A stretch of 37,670 bases of DNA from Methanobacteriaceae archaeon (GTDB lineage: Archaea > Methanobacteriota > Methanobacteria > Methanobacteriales > Methanobacteriaceae), in the NCBI GenBank assembly GCA_900766745.1, contig CAAFWR010000072.1, positions 1-37,670 on the forward strand, written 5' to 3'. The notes under the pieces were generated by a model, which saw nothing but the letters and a program-made list of their open reading frames with translations, made no database searches and was not told the origin of the DNA. This document shows positions 17,705 to 26,959 of the stretch, piece by piece. The number at the start of each line of letters is the position of its first letter. Within the stretch, counting starts at the first letter, position 1. The position numbers were made by a program, and so were the translations under genes.

Positions 17705-19030
17705 ATGAAAATAGCTGTAGTACTTGGAACAAGGCCGGAAATTATTAAAATGGCTCCAATCATTGATGAGATAACCAAAAGAGGTATTGAGTTAATTCTG
17801 ATTCATACGGGACAGCATTATGATGAGGAAATGTCAGACAACTTCTTTAAAGATTTAGAGATTCCTAAACCAGATTTCAATATTCATGTAGGTTCTGGTT
17901 CTCATGGTAAGCAGACAGGAATGATGATGGAAGGTATTGAGAAGATTTTAATTGACGAAAAACCTGATATTGTACTTGTTCAGGGAGATACAAATGCCGT
18001 TCTGGCAGGATCTCTTGTAGCTAGTAAGCTTCACATTGCCGTTGGTCATGTTGAAGCAGGTTTACGTTCCTTTGACATTACGATGCCTGAAGAGATTAAC
18101 CGTAAGGCCAGCGACATTTGTTCTGCAATGTATTTTATTCCAACTGAAGAATCTGCTATTAATTTGCTTGCAGAAGATATTTCCCGCAAAAAAATGATTA
18201 TTACAGGTAACAGTGTTGTTGATGCATGTTTTAGACATCTGGAAATTGCTAAAAAAAGAGGTATTGAGGAGGAATCCTTGCGCAATCTTGACTTTGAAGG
18301 TATGGACAATATTATCACTTTAACTATGCACAGGGCAGAAAACGTTGACGATGAAAAACGTTTGGTTGGTATCATCAACGCTTTAAAGGAGCTTACAGAA
18401 ACCAATATCATTTTCCCAATCCATCCAAGAACAAAGAAGACTTTAGACAAGTTCGGTTTATATGAAGATTTGGAAGCATTGAATCATATCCATATCGTAA
18501 AACCTTTAGGTTATCTTGATTTTTTAATACTTCAATCTAAATCTGATTTGATTCTAACTGATTCTGGGGGTCTTCAGGAAGAGGCCATTACTCTTAATGT
18601 ACCTGCTTTAACATTAAGGTATAATACAGAAAGGCCAGAAACTGTAACTGCCGGGGGAAATGTTCTTGTAGGTGCTGACACTGATGTTATTGTAGGTTTT
18701 GTAAGGAAAATCCTTGAAAATGAAGATTTTGCTGAAGCTATGAGAAATGCTAAAAATCCATATGGTAATGGAAATTCAGCTATTTTGACTATTGATGCTA
18801 TAGAGAATTTTTATGATGAAGGATTGCTTAAGATAGAGTCTCCTGAAGACATCATGACTTCATTTAAAAGGAAAATGATGGACGTTGCTGATGACATTAC
18901 GGTTAGGAACTTTGAAGACAAATACAACGCTTTAGTTCATTTGGTCTACACCAATGGAGAAATGGTATTTCCATATGACGATTTAAACCTTAAAGACATG
19001 ATGATTACTTATGACAAATATGAAGAATGA
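17705..19030 (+). CDS. wecB: UDP-N-acetylglucosamine 2-epimerase, with C-terminal extension
   Basis: Converts UDP-GlcNAc to UDP-ManNAc for surface polysaccharide or glycan synthesis. It has the family opening MKIAVVLGTRPEIIKMAPII, the HTGQHYD motif, GHVEAGLRS, LTMHRAENVD and LTDSGGLQEEA with its catalytic Asp and Glu residues. The typical enzyme ends near residue 370, around GNGNSAILTIDAIENF. This one continues for about 70 residues into an acidic, helical-looking tail. Two adjacent ATG codons occur at 17702 and 17705. The GGGG at 17695-17698 favours 17705. Its last 20 bases overlap the start chosen for mfnD, indicating coupling. Confidence 0.9.
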   Translation: MKIAVVLGTRPEIIKMAPIIDEITKRGIELILIHTGQHYDEEMSDNFFKDLEIPKPDFNIHVGSGSHGKQTGMMMEGIEKILIDEKPDIVLVQGDTNAVLAGSLVASKLHIAVGHVEAGLRSFDITMPEEINRKASDICSAMYFIPTEESAINLLAEDISRKKMIITGNSVVDACFRHLEIAKKRGIEEESLRNLDFEGMDNIITLTMHRAENVDDEKRLVGIINALKELTETNIIFPIHPRTKKTLDKFGLYEDLEALNHIHIVKPLGYLDFLILQSKSDLILTDSGGLQEEAITLNVPALTLRYNTERPETVTAGGNVLVGADTDVIVGFVRKILENEDFAEAMRNAKNPYGNGNSAILTIDAIENFYDEGLLKIESPEDIMTSFKRKMMDVADDITVRNFEDKYNALVHLVYTNGEMVFPYDDLNLKDMMITYDKYEE

Positions 19031-20108
19031 TTCTATTTTGGTATTCGAATATTTTACGGCTTCTGGAGAAGATGATAAAAGTATAATCTCTGAAGCAGAA
19101 GCCCTTATTCGAGGACTTTTAGATGATTTAAAAGAATTTGATGTTAGCATCATATTAAACAATGAATACAAATTCATAGCTGACGGATATGATAATGCAG
19201 AACCAATATTGATAGATGGAGACCTTGAGAATTATTTAAAGGGCAATTTAGCTAACTTTGAAAAAGCTATTTATATCGCAGCTGAAAATGACAACCATCT
19301 TTACAATATCGCCAAAATTCTTGAAGACAAGGACATTTTCATTTACAACTCTGATTCAGGAGCTTGCCTAAAGACTTCAGACAAATTTAAGCTTTTTGAA
19401 GAGCTTTACAATGTGGTGCCTCAGCCCCTTACAAATAAGTTTAAAATAGACTCTAAAGGCTATTGGAAGAGAGCCGTTGAAAATCTTTATAAGAAATGGC
19501 AAGGTGAGGACCCATTATCTAAACTTAAAATTATAATCAAACCTATTAATGGTGTTGACTGCGAAAACATTGTAATCCTAAACAGCATTGATGATTTAAG
19601 CTATGACTTGGAAGATATATTCCCACCAGGCTCCCGAATTCTTGTTCAAGAATATATTGAAGGGGAAGACATTAGCGTTAGCCTAATAGTCAATGAGGGT
19701 AAGGCTGTTCCATTGTCTGTCAATAAGCAGTTTGTAGAAATTGAAAATAACACAGAACAGTATGTTGGAGGTATGGTTCCATACAGCAGCGATTTCAATG
19801 AAGAGATAATTGACGTAGCTGTTAAGGCATGTGAGTCTTTAGAAGGTTTGAAAGGATTTGTAGGTGTTGACTTAAGAGTCAATCCTTGTGAAGGGGAAAT
19901 GTATAACGTTTATTTAATTGAAATAAATTCAAGGTTTACAACCCCTTATGTAGGTCTTCAAAAAATAGCTAATTTTAACATAGCAAAAAGCATAATTGAT
20001 TTAATAGACGGTAATATAAGTCATGAGGATTTGGAAAAAATTATTTCTTTTGATGGACATATAGAATTTAAAAAGGATGGCGAAAAGCTTATACTTAAGG
20101 AGTTTTAG
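19011..20108 (+). CDS. mfnD: Tyramine-L-glutamate ligase (ATP-grasp)
   Basis: ATP-grasp ligase that joins glutamate to tyramine in methanofuran synthesis. The sequence fits the archaeal MfnD group: an N-terminal FEYFTASGED, then the ATP-grasp portion with KIIIKPINGVDCENI, an ILVQEYIEGEDISVSLI metal/nucleotide region, and VYLIEINSRFTTPYVGL holding the Glu and Asn that bind magnesium. The 365-residue length is close to the family. The ATG at 19011 overlaps wecB by 20 bases. An in-frame ATG at 19020 would remove three residues and cannot be excluded. The gene is followed at once by mfnF, another methanofuran gene, which strengthens the call. Confidence 0.83.
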   Translation: MTNMKNDSILVFEYFTASGEDDKSIISEAEALIRGLLDDLKEFDVSIILNNEYKFIADGYDNAEPILIDGDLENYLKGNLANFEKAIYIAAENDNHLYNIAKILEDKDIFIYNSDSGACLKTSDKFKLFEELYNVVPQPLTNKFKIDSKGYWKRAVENLYKKWQGEDPLSKLKIIIKPINGVDCENIVILNSIDDLSYDLEDIFPPGSRILVQEYIEGEDISVSLIVNEGKAVPLSVNKQFVEIENNTEQYVGGMVPYSSDFNEEIIDVAVKACESLEGLKGFVGVDLRVNPCEGEMYNVYLIEINSRFTTPYVGLQKIANFNIAKSIIDLIDGNISHEDLEKIISFDGHIEFKKDGEKLILKEF

Positions 20109-20111
20109 AAA

Positions 20112-21131
20112 ATGAAAATTGCAGGTTTTGATATTGGTGGTGCTAATACTGATTTAGCTATTATTGACTTCGATGGCGATGAGATTAAAAAAATAGAGAC
20201 AGATTTTTCTTATTTGCCAATGTGGAGCAATAACGACGATTTATCAGATGTTTTAATTGAATTAATAGAAAATATATGTCCTATTGATGAAATCGATGCA
20301 GTAGGAATATCTATGACAGCAGAACTTGTTGACGCTTATGACACTAAAAAAGATGGTGTTTTGGATATTGTTGAAAAATGTGAAAAAACATTTAACTGCC
20401 CAATTGGATATGTAGGTCTTGATGGAATTCTTACAAAAGAAGATATAGAGTCAAATCCTTTAAATGCAGCTGCTGCTAATTGGATAGCTACATGTGAAAT
20501 AGCCACTTTAATAAGTGATAATTGTATTTTTATTGACACTGGAAGTACAACAACAGACATCATTCCAATTAAAAATGGAAAGCAGTGTGCAACTGGAACT
20601 TCAGATTTTGAAAGATTATCTACAGGAGAACTGGTATATACTGGAACACTTAGAACAAACCTTGCAAGTTTTCTTGAAAAGGTGCCGTTTAATGGAAATG
20701 AATACAGGGTTGCTTCAGAATTATTTGCACAGACTGCAGACGTCTATACTGTATTGGATCTGATTGGTGAAGATGATTATGTCTGCGATACATTTGATGG
20801 TGCAGGCAAATCTAAATTAGACTGTATGAAAAGAATAGCTCGTGTACTTTGTGCAGATATGGATATGTTATCTGAAGAAGATATAGTAAAAATAGCCAGT
20901 TTTATACATAAAGCACAAATAGCACAAATAGCCGAAGGGATAAACCAGGTATCAAAAACTCAGAAATTGGATTTAATTGTAACTACAGGTTTAGGAAAAG
21001 ATATTCTTGATAAAAAAGCTGCAGAATTATTAAATTTAAAAGTAAAATCAATGGATGAAATTTTAACTGATGAACAATGTGTTGTAGCACCAGCTATTGG
21101 AACTGCAATTATGATGAATAAATCAATTTAA
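20112..21131 (+). CDS. mfnF: Methanofuran biosynthesis synthase MfnF
   Basis: Condenses the aminomethylfuran unit with gamma-glutamyltyramine in methanofuran synthesis. The sequence belongs to the hydantoinase-like ASKHA family COG1548: MKIAGFDIGGANTDLAIIDF is the first phosphate loop and IFIDTGSTTTDIIPI is the second. LIVTTGLGKDI is the adenosine motif. The length of 339 residues matches. A good AAGGAG lies at about 20098-20103, and only three bases separate it from mfnD. Its stop overlaps the convergent carS by four bases. Methylotrophic bacteria carry relatives in their H4MPT clusters. In a methanogen the MfnF role is the natural reading. Confidence 0.85.
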   Translation: MKIAGFDIGGANTDLAIIDFDGDEIKKIETDFSYLPMWSNNDDLSDVLIELIENICPIDEIDAVGISMTAELVDAYDTKKDGVLDIVEKCEKTFNCPIGYVGLDGILTKEDIESNPLNAAAANWIATCEIATLISDNCIFIDTGSTTTDIIPIKNGKQCATGTSDFERLSTGELVYTGTLRTNLASFLEKVPFNGNEYRVASELFAQTADVYTVLDLIGEDDYVCDTFDGAGKSKLDCMKRIARVLCADMDMLSEEDIVKIASFIHKAQIAQIAEGINQVSKTQKLDLIVTTGLGKDILDKKAAELLNLKVKSMDEILTDEQCVVAPAIGTAIMMNKSI

Positions 21132-21685
21132 TACCATGTATCTTTTATTCCTACCAAGTAAGCGATTGTATTAGCAACTAGATGAATAATGATTGTAAGG
21201 ACAATAGCTATTGCAATAAATCCCCAACTGAAATTGTATATTGGACTAACAAAGATTAGTGCAACTAATAAGAAATCGATCTGATCTAAAATAGGAGCTG
21301 GCTTTCCTCTGCCAATTCCAATTCTTCTTTTAATAAAACTACCAATGGCATCACCAACAAGAGCTCCAAATCCTAATAAAAAACCGGTAATGATTCCTTC
21401 AGTTAAATTAGCAGATATTGGTGTGTAAATCCATGGTCCATAATTAGCTATAATCGTAGGATCAAAATATCCTTGAATAGCTCCTACTACTGTTCCAAGT
21501 ACTGTACCCCCAAGCATACCTTTCCAGGTTACTCCATTTCCAATCCAACGAGTTCCATGTTTATCAGATTTCTCAAAATCAACAGGTTTACCACCACCAA
21601 AAATCAAACCTCCACTATTGGAAAGATAAGCAGGTAAGATAAAATAAAGTGTTGTAACACATGAAATCAGTAATAGTTCAATCAT
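21128..21685 (-). CDS. carS: CDP-archaeol synthase
   Basis: Membrane enzyme that activates unsaturated archaetidic acid with CTP, making CDP-archaeol, the precursor of archaeal phospholipids. The 185-residue protein begins with a hydrophobic segment ending near PAYLSNSGG and carries the family loop FGGGKPVDFEKSDKHGTRWI. It then has several transmembrane stretches with VGDAIGSFIKRRIGIGRGKP between them. The ATG is at 21685. It is divergent from the radical SAM gene at 21862, and the 176-base spacer should hold both promoters. Its end overlaps the convergent mfnF by four bases. Confidence 0.93.
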   Translation of the reverse strand: MIELLLISCVTTLYFILPAYLSNSGGLIFGGGKPVDFEKSDKHGTRWIGNGVTWKGMLGGTVLGTVVGAIQGYFDPTIIANYGPWIYTPISANLTEGIITGFLLGFGALVGDAIGSFIKRRIGIGRGKPAPILDQIDFLLVALIFVSPIYNFSWGFIAIAIVLTIIIHLVANTIAYLVGIKDTWY

Positions 21686-21861
21686 TTAATTTTCCGCCTC
21701 TTTTATAAGATTATTAAATATTTGGAACTAATTTTATTTAAATTTTCATATTTTATAATTACATTTAAATAGTTATAGGATAGTAATATTATTATATTAT
21801 AAAAAAAATGTTTATTGATTAAAATAGTACAGATATCAAGTATTAAAATAACGGTGGTTTT

Positions 21862-23370
21862 TTGAAAATAAAAGATACAAAAAGTTTATGTCCGGTATGT
21901 TTTAAAACTCTCGATGCTGAAGTATATGAGGAAAATGGAAAAATACTCATTAAAAAAACATGTGAAGATCATGGAGAGTTTGTTAACACATATTGGAGTG
22001 ATGCAGACTTATATAATAAAGTGGATGCATTTAAACCAACAATAAGGCATGTTGAAAATCCAATGGTAGAAAAAGGTGGAGATTGCCCTAACAATTGTGG
22101 TATTTGTGAAGAACACAACACTTCAACTGTCTTAGGATTAATTGATGTTACTAACCGTTGTAATTTACGTTGCCCTATTTGTTTTGCAAATGCAGCTTAT
22201 TCTGGAAGATTATATGAGCCAACACAGGACGAAATTAAACAAATGCTTAAAAATTTAAGAAATCTTGAACCTTTCCCAACTCCTGCAATTCAATTTGCTG
22301 GTGGAGAACCGACAGTACGTAAAGATCTTGTAGAACTTATTGCTATGGCTAAAGAAGAAGGTTTTACTCATGTTCAAATAGCTACTAATGGTTTAAGATT
22401 AGCTAGAAAAGAAGATTATGCAAAAGAATTAAAAGAAGCTGGCTTAAACACTGTTTACATGTCATTTGATGGTGTTACTCCAGAACCATATATTCAAAGT
22501 AGAGGAAAAAATCTTCTTCCACAAAAAATCAAAGCTATTGAAAACTGTAGAAAGGCTGGTTTAGGTATGGTTTTAGTACCTACTTTAGTTAATGGAATAA
22601 ATGCTGATCAGGTAGGGGACATTATTAAATTTGCTTTTGATAATAGGGATATCATTTATGGTGTTAATTTCCAACCAGTTTCATTCTCTGGTAGAACTCC
22701 TTCAGATAAAGTTGAAGAACAAAGAATAACTATTCCTGACTTTGTTAATTTAGTTTCTGAACAAACTTTAGGTGATTTACAACCTGATAATTTCTACCCT
22801 CCATCTTCTGTTGAACCGGTTGCAAGATTCATGGGTGAAATGGATGGTAAACCAGCTAGTGTAACTCTTAACTGTAGCCAACACTGTGGAATAGCTACTT
22901 ATGTCTTTATTGAAGAGAGTGATGATCCTGATGTACCAGATAAGCTAATTCCAATCACTGATTTTATTGATGTTGATAAGTTCTTTACTTTATTAGACAA
23001 ATACTCTGATAAAATTGAAAAAGGAGGGTTTGGTGTTAAAAAATTAACTCTTGCAAAAGCAGCTACTGAGTTACCAAAACTCATTAACAAAGATAAAAAG
23101 CCTAAAAATTTAGATATTTCTAAAATTTTATTAAATGTCTTCACTAAAAGGTCATATGATGCTTTAGGAGAGTTTTCTAAAGATGCAATGCTTATTTCAT
23201 GTATGCACTTTATGGATCCTTTCAATTTTGACACAGACAGAGTTAAAAAATGCGTTATTCATTATGCAATACCTGATGGAAGAATCATTCCATTTTGTAC
23301 AATGAATTCTAAATACAGGGAAGCTATTGAAGAAGAGTTTTCAACTCCATTAAAATCTAATAATGAGTGA
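21862..23370 (+). CDS. Radical SAM protein of the MJ0619 / tetraether lipid synthase family
   Basis: A 502-residue radical SAM protein. It has an N-terminal rubredoxin-like site (Cys10, Cys13, Cys34, with His37 nearby), then CPNNCGIC (Cys75, Cys79, Cys82), then the radical SAM cluster CNLRCPIC (Cys100, Cys104, Cys107). The SAM-binding AGGEPTVR follows. The late cysteines in ISCMHFMD and IIPFCTMN may hold another cluster. The closest family I recognise is MJ0619. That protein was reported first as a methanopterin-methylating enzyme and later as the tetraether synthase (Tes) that joins the tails of archaeal lipids. The start is TTG, with GGTGG at 21853-21857. Neighbours point both ways: carS upstream, mptG downstream. 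Confidence 0.72.
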   Translation: MKIKDTKSLCPVCFKTLDAEVYEENGKILIKKTCEDHGEFVNTYWSDADLYNKVDAFKPTIRHVENPMVEKGGDCPNNCGICEEHNTSTVLGLIDVTNRCNLRCPICFANAAYSGRLYEPTQDEIKQMLKNLRNLEPFPTPAIQFAGGEPTVRKDLVELIAMAKEEGFTHVQIATNGLRLARKEDYAKELKEAGLNTVYMSFDGVTPEPYIQSRGKNLLPQKIKAIENCRKAGLGMVLVPTLVNGINADQVGDIIKFAFDNRDIIYGVNFQPVSFSGRTPSDKVEEQRITIPDFVNLVSEQTLGDLQPDNFYPPSSVEPVARFMGEMDGKPASVTLNCSQHCGIATYVFIEESDDPDVPDKLIPITDFIDVDKFFTLLDKYSDKIEKGGFGVKKLTLAKAATELPKLINKDKKPKNLDISKILLNVFTKRSYDALGEFSKDAMLISCMHFMDPFNFDTDRVKKCVIHYAIPDGRIIPFCTMNSKYREAIEEEFSTPLKSNNE

Positions 23371-23395
23371 ATTTAAAACTCTTTTATATTTTTTT
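23365..23395 (+). terminator. Weak hairpin and T-tracts between radical SAM gene and mptG
   Basis: GAGT (23365-23368) can pair with ACTC (23378-23381), and T-rich sequence follows. The stem is only four bases, so any effect would come mainly from the T-tracts. It may partly separate the two genes. Confidence 0.25.
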
Positions 23396-23435
23396 TATAT
23401 TTTTGATTGTATAAGATTTAATTGAGGTTGTTTTA

Positions 23436-24422
23436 TTGATTATTAAATCACCTTCAAGATTACATATGTCACTAATTGATTTGTCAGGGGCATATGGTCG
23501 TATTGATGGAGGTATTGGTCTTACATTAAAAAATCCTAATTTCATTTTATTTGCTGAACCTAGTGAGAAAGGTATTCAAATTGAATTTAGTGAGGATATA
23601 GTTGATAATAATACTATTGGGGAGTGTAGTGCTAAAATTACAGATGCCGCTAATAAGATAATTGATTATTATAATGTGGAAAATGGATTTTATTTTAAAG
23701 TTAAAAAAGCATATATTCCTCATTCAGGATTAGGTTCTGGAACACAAATCTCTTTATCTACAGCTAAACTGATTTCTGAATATGAAGGTCATCATGTTGA
23801 TTCATTAAAACTAAGCACCATTATAGGACGTGGGGGAACTTCAGGTATTGGAACTTTCGCATTTGATAATGGTGGTTTTATTGTAGATGCGGGCCGTAAT
23901 ATGGGTGAAAAGGATTCATTCTTACCGTCTTCAGCATCAAATGTACGTCCTCCATTATTATTGGGCCGTTATGATTTTCCTGAGGATTGGGAAATTCTAA
24001 TTGTAATTTTAAATGGTGCAGATGCAATTAGCGGAAATAAAGAAGTAAACATATTCCAGGATTACTGTCCTCTTCCTAAAAATGAGGTAATGGAAGTATC
24101 TCATTTAATATTTATGAATCTTGTTCCATTTTTATTTGAAAAAAATTTATCTGCATTTGGAAAGAGCATTGATAAAATACAGAATTTGGGATTTAAAAAA
24201 GTAGAGGTAAGTCTTCAGACTGACAAAATCAAAAATCTAATGAATAAAATGAGGGAATTTGGAGCATATGGGGTTGGAATGAGCTCTTTTGGTCCTACAG
24301 TCTATACTATTTTTGATAAAAATAATAAACATATTGTTGAAGAAATTAAGGATTATGTTGGTGATGAAGGTATTGTTTTTACAACTAAAGCTCAAAATTC
24401 AGGGCATGAGTTAATTAAATAA
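23436..24422 (+). CDS. mptG: Beta-ribofuranosylaminobenzene 5'-phosphate synthase
   Basis: Catalyses the first committed step in making the arylamine part of methanopterin, condensing PRPP with 4-hydroxybenzoate (or 4-aminobenzoate). The protein has a GHMP-kinase-like fold: PSRLHMSLIDLSG at residues 6-18 is the family opening, and PHSGLGSGTQISLS (95-108) is the phosphate loop. GRGGTSGIGTFAFDNGG follows. The length of 328 residues fits. The start is TTG with GAGGT at 23424-23428. It lies 65 bases after the radical SAM gene and 12 bases before hacB. Confidence 0.88.
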   Translation: MIIKSPSRLHMSLIDLSGAYGRIDGGIGLTLKNPNFILFAEPSEKGIQIEFSEDIVDNNTIGECSAKITDAANKIIDYYNVENGFYFKVKKAYIPHSGLGSGTQISLSTAKLISEYEGHHVDSLKLSTIIGRGGTSGIGTFAFDNGGFIVDAGRNMGEKDSFLPSSASNVRPPLLLGRYDFPEDWEILIVILNGADAISGNKEVNIFQDYCPLPKNEVMEVSHLIFMNLVPFLFEKNLSAFGKSIDKIQNLGFKKVEVSLQTDKIKNLMNKMREFGAYGVGMSSFGPTVYTIFDKNNKHIVEEIKDYVGDEGIVFTTKAQNSGHELIK

Positions 24423-24434
24423 GTTTGTGATAAT

Positions 24435-24923
24435 ATGGATGAGATTAAAGGAAAAACATGGACTTTTGGAGAAAATATTGATACTGATATTATTATCCCT
24501 GGAAGATATTTGAGAACTTTTAATCCTCAAGACTTAGCAGACCACGTTCTTGAGGGAGAACGTCCTGATTTTACTCAAAATGTTCAAAAGGGAGATATTA
24601 TTGTAGCTGATGAAAATTTTGGATGTGGTTCATCAAGAGAACAGGCTCCAGTAGCTATTAAAACAGCAGGTGTAGATGCAATTGTAGCTAAATCTTTTGC
24701 AAGAATTTTTTATAGAAATGCGATTAATATAGGATTGCCAGTTATAGTATGTGATATTGAAGCTAAAGACGGAGATATATTAAAAATCGATTTGGCAGAA
24801 GGAACTTTAATAAATGAAACAACTGGTGTCGAAAAAACTTTTGAACCGTTTAAAGATTTTATGTTAGATATTCTTAATGATGAAGGACTTGTAAAACATT
24901 ATTTAAAAGAAAAGGGGGATTAA
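24435..24923 (+). CDS. hacB: Homoaconitase / isopropylmalate isomerase small subunit, homoaconitase type
   Basis: Small subunit of an aconitase-family hydro-lyase. Methanogens have two: one for leucine synthesis (LeuD) and one (HacB) for the 2-oxosuberate part of coenzyme B. The specificity loop here reads YLRT (residues 25-28). Structural work on the methanogen enzyme tied YLRT to homoaconitase, in contrast to the isopropylmalate loop. The substrate motif [10 protein letters not shown] (61-70) and [12 protein letters not shown] are present. The length of 162 residues is typical. The large subunit is not in this window. The start has GTGATA about 3 bases upstream, and the gene is in a run with mptG. 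Confidence 0.78.
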   Translation: MDEIKGKTWTFGENIDTDIIIPGRYLRTFNPQDLADHVLEGERPDFTQNVQKGDIIVADENFGCGSSREQAPVAIKTAGVDAIVAKSFARIFYRNAINIGLPVIVCDIEAKDGDILKIDLAEGTLINETTGVEKTFEPFKDFMLDILNDEGLVKHYLKEKGD

Positions 24924-24925
24924 AT

Positions 24926-25543
24926 ATGGAATGTCCAATTTGCGGATCTGATGATGTTGAAATTTTAAATTCAAAACAAAAATCATCTAAAAAGAAAATA
25001 TCCGAAGAATTTTTATTAAAATGTAAGGAATGCCAACACGTATTTAAAGACACGTTTTCAGCTAAAAAACCTCGACCATATAGGATAATTATTAGTGAAA
25101 ATGAGGAATCTGTTAAAACCACTATAGATTTATCTCCAGATGATGTTTTAGAAATTGGGGATGTTCTTTTATCTGAATTAGGTCAAGTCAAAGTGTCAGG
25201 AATCGAAACTAAAGAAAAAAGAGTTTCTAAATCTAAAATTGAAGATATTATCACTATTTGGGCATCTTCTGATGAAATTCCTGCACGTATTGGTTTTTCA
25301 GTAGATTTGCATGGAAAAGTAGATTCCTATAAACTTGATTTAGATAGGGATTTTGAGATATCAAGTGAGGATATTGTTAAAATAGATAACCATATAGTTA
25401 AAATTCATGTTATTAAAACAGATGAAAGAAAGATTACAAGTGGATTTGCAAAGGCTAATGTAATTAAACGGGTTTACGGTAAACCTGTTCGTTTTAATAA
25501 TTATGATTATGATTTAACCAAATATATTGTTAAAAAAACCTAA
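24926..25543 (+). CDS. HVO_0476-family zinc finger protein
   Basis: A 205-residue archaeal protein with an N-terminal zinc ribbon (CPIC at 3-6 and CKEC at 33-36) followed by a beta-rich body. It matches the COG1326/HVO_0476 group, which has no established function. A role in nucleic acid binding is only suggested by the ribbon. GGGGGAT overlaps the hacB stop, two bases separate the genes, and it is followed by the tRNA methylthiotransferase, so it lies within a tight operon. That neighbour makes an RNA-related role plausible, but nothing in the sequence proves it. Confidence 0.72.
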   Translation: MECPICGSDDVEILNSKQKSSKKKISEEFLLKCKECQHVFKDTFSAKKPRPYRIIISENEESVKTTIDLSPDDVLEIGDVLLSELGQVKVSGIETKEKRVSKSKIEDIITIWASSDEIPARIGFSVDLHGKVDSYKLDLDRDFEISSEDIVKIDNHIVKIHVIKTDERKITSGFAKANVIKRVYGKPVRFNNYDYDLTKYIVKKT

Positions 25544-25553
25544 ATTAGATATT

Positions 25554-26831
25554 ATGAAAGTTTTTATTGAAAGTTATGGTTGCACTTTTAACAAAGCTGA
25601 TGCCCAGATAATGGCAGGGGTATTAGATGAAAACAATATTGAGTTAACCGATTCTATTGAGCAATCAGATGTTATTATTGTTAATACTTGCTATGTTAAA
25701 CTTCCAACTGAAAACAAAATTGTTTACAGGATTCAGAAACTACAGGAAGAGTTTCCAGATAAAAAAATTATTGTCAGCGGATGTATGGTGGAAATTGATC
25801 CTGAAAAACTAGAAAAAATAGGGCCAAATTGTAGTTGGATAGGACCACATCAACTTAATAAAACTCTGGAAGTTGTAAATAAAACATACAATGGAGAAAT
25901 TACAAGAGAATGTGGATTTTCAAAGGAATCTAAAGTAAATGTTAATAAAATAACTGATGATCCATTAATCCATATTGTACAAATCTGTGAAGGTTGTACT
26001 GGAGTTTGCACATTCTGCTGCACTCGCTTTGCTAGAGGAGCTTTAAACAGCTATCCTATTGAAGACATTGTCGATGATGTTCGAAAAGCTATTGAAAATG
26101 GAGCTTGTGAAATTCAACTTACTGCTCAAGATACTGCAGCTTATGGATTAGATAGTGGTGAGAAACTCTCCGATTTAATTAAAGAAATAAGTAATTTAGA
26201 TGGAGATTTCCGTATACGTGTTGGAATGATGCATCCTAAAAATGTTTTAAGAGATATTGATGGAATAATTGAAGCTATTAAACATCCTAAGGTATATGAT
26301 TTTATCCATTTACCTGTACAAACAGGAAGTGACAAGGTATTGAAAGAAATGAGGCGAGGCCATAATCTTAAGCAATATTATGAAATCGTTGATAGATTTA
26401 AAGAAGAAATACCTGAAATAACATTAGCTACAGATATTATTGTAGGTTATCCAACAGAGACTGATGATGATTTTGAATTAACCTGTAAACTTCTTGAAGA
26501 TATTAAACCGAGCTTAATTCATTTATCTAAATACCAACATAGAAAAGGAGCTATATCATCTGATTTAAAAGAAATATCTCACGATGTTATGAAAAAGCGC
26601 TCCAAATACCTTTCAGTTATTAAAGATCAGATAACTAAAAAAGAAAATGACGAACTTTTAGGGTCTGTACAAAGAGCATTAGTTGTTGAAAAAGGTTCTA
26701 AAGGTGGATTTATAGCTAAATCTGATTCTTATATTCCAATCATTATTGAAAATGCCAATCTAGGGGATTTCGTTAATGTTAAAATTACCGAAACAACATC
26801 CACTTATTTAAAAGGAACATGCATTGACTAA
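25554..26831 (+). CDS. tRNA t6A37 methylthiotransferase (archaeal e-MtaB/CDKAL1 type)
   Basis: Radical SAM enzyme that adds a methylthio group to t6A37 of certain tRNAs. It has the UPF0004 N-terminal domain with Cys10 (ESYGC), Cys46 (VNTCYV) and Cys77 (SGCMV), which hold the auxiliary cluster. The radical SAM domain has CTGVCTFC (Cys148, Cys152, Cys155), and a TRAM-like domain lies at about 365-425. The upstream in-frame TTG at 25527 would start inside the previous gene and add nine unlikely residues (LLKKPKLDI). The ATG at 25554 (MKVFIESYGC) is the family start. It ends the operon before the histone gene. Confidence 0.88.
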   Translation: MKVFIESYGCTFNKADAQIMAGVLDENNIELTDSIEQSDVIIVNTCYVKLPTENKIVYRIQKLQEEFPDKKIIVSGCMVEIDPEKLEKIGPNCSWIGPHQLNKTLEVVNKTYNGEITRECGFSKESKVNVNKITDDPLIHIVQICEGCTGVCTFCCTRFARGALNSYPIEDIVDDVRKAIENGACEIQLTAQDTAAYGLDSGEKLSDLIKEISNLDGDFRIRVGMMHPKNVLRDIDGIIEAIKHPKVYDFIHLPVQTGSDKVLKEMRRGHNLKQYYEIVDRFKEEIPEITLATDIIVGYPTETDDDFELTCKLLEDIKPSLIHLSKYQHRKGAISSDLKEISHDVMKKRSKYLSVIKDQITKKENDELLGSVQRALVVEKGSKGGFIAKSDSYIPIIIENANLGDFVNVKITETTSTYLKGTCID

Positions 26832-26959
26832 AATTTTTATACTTTTTTATATTTTATCTTTTAATTTTTTGAATTATTAATTTAAAATATCTATTTTATA
26901 AAATAATAACTTATAAGTGCTAACTATATCTTTTAACATAAAATAAAGCATTTTTATCA

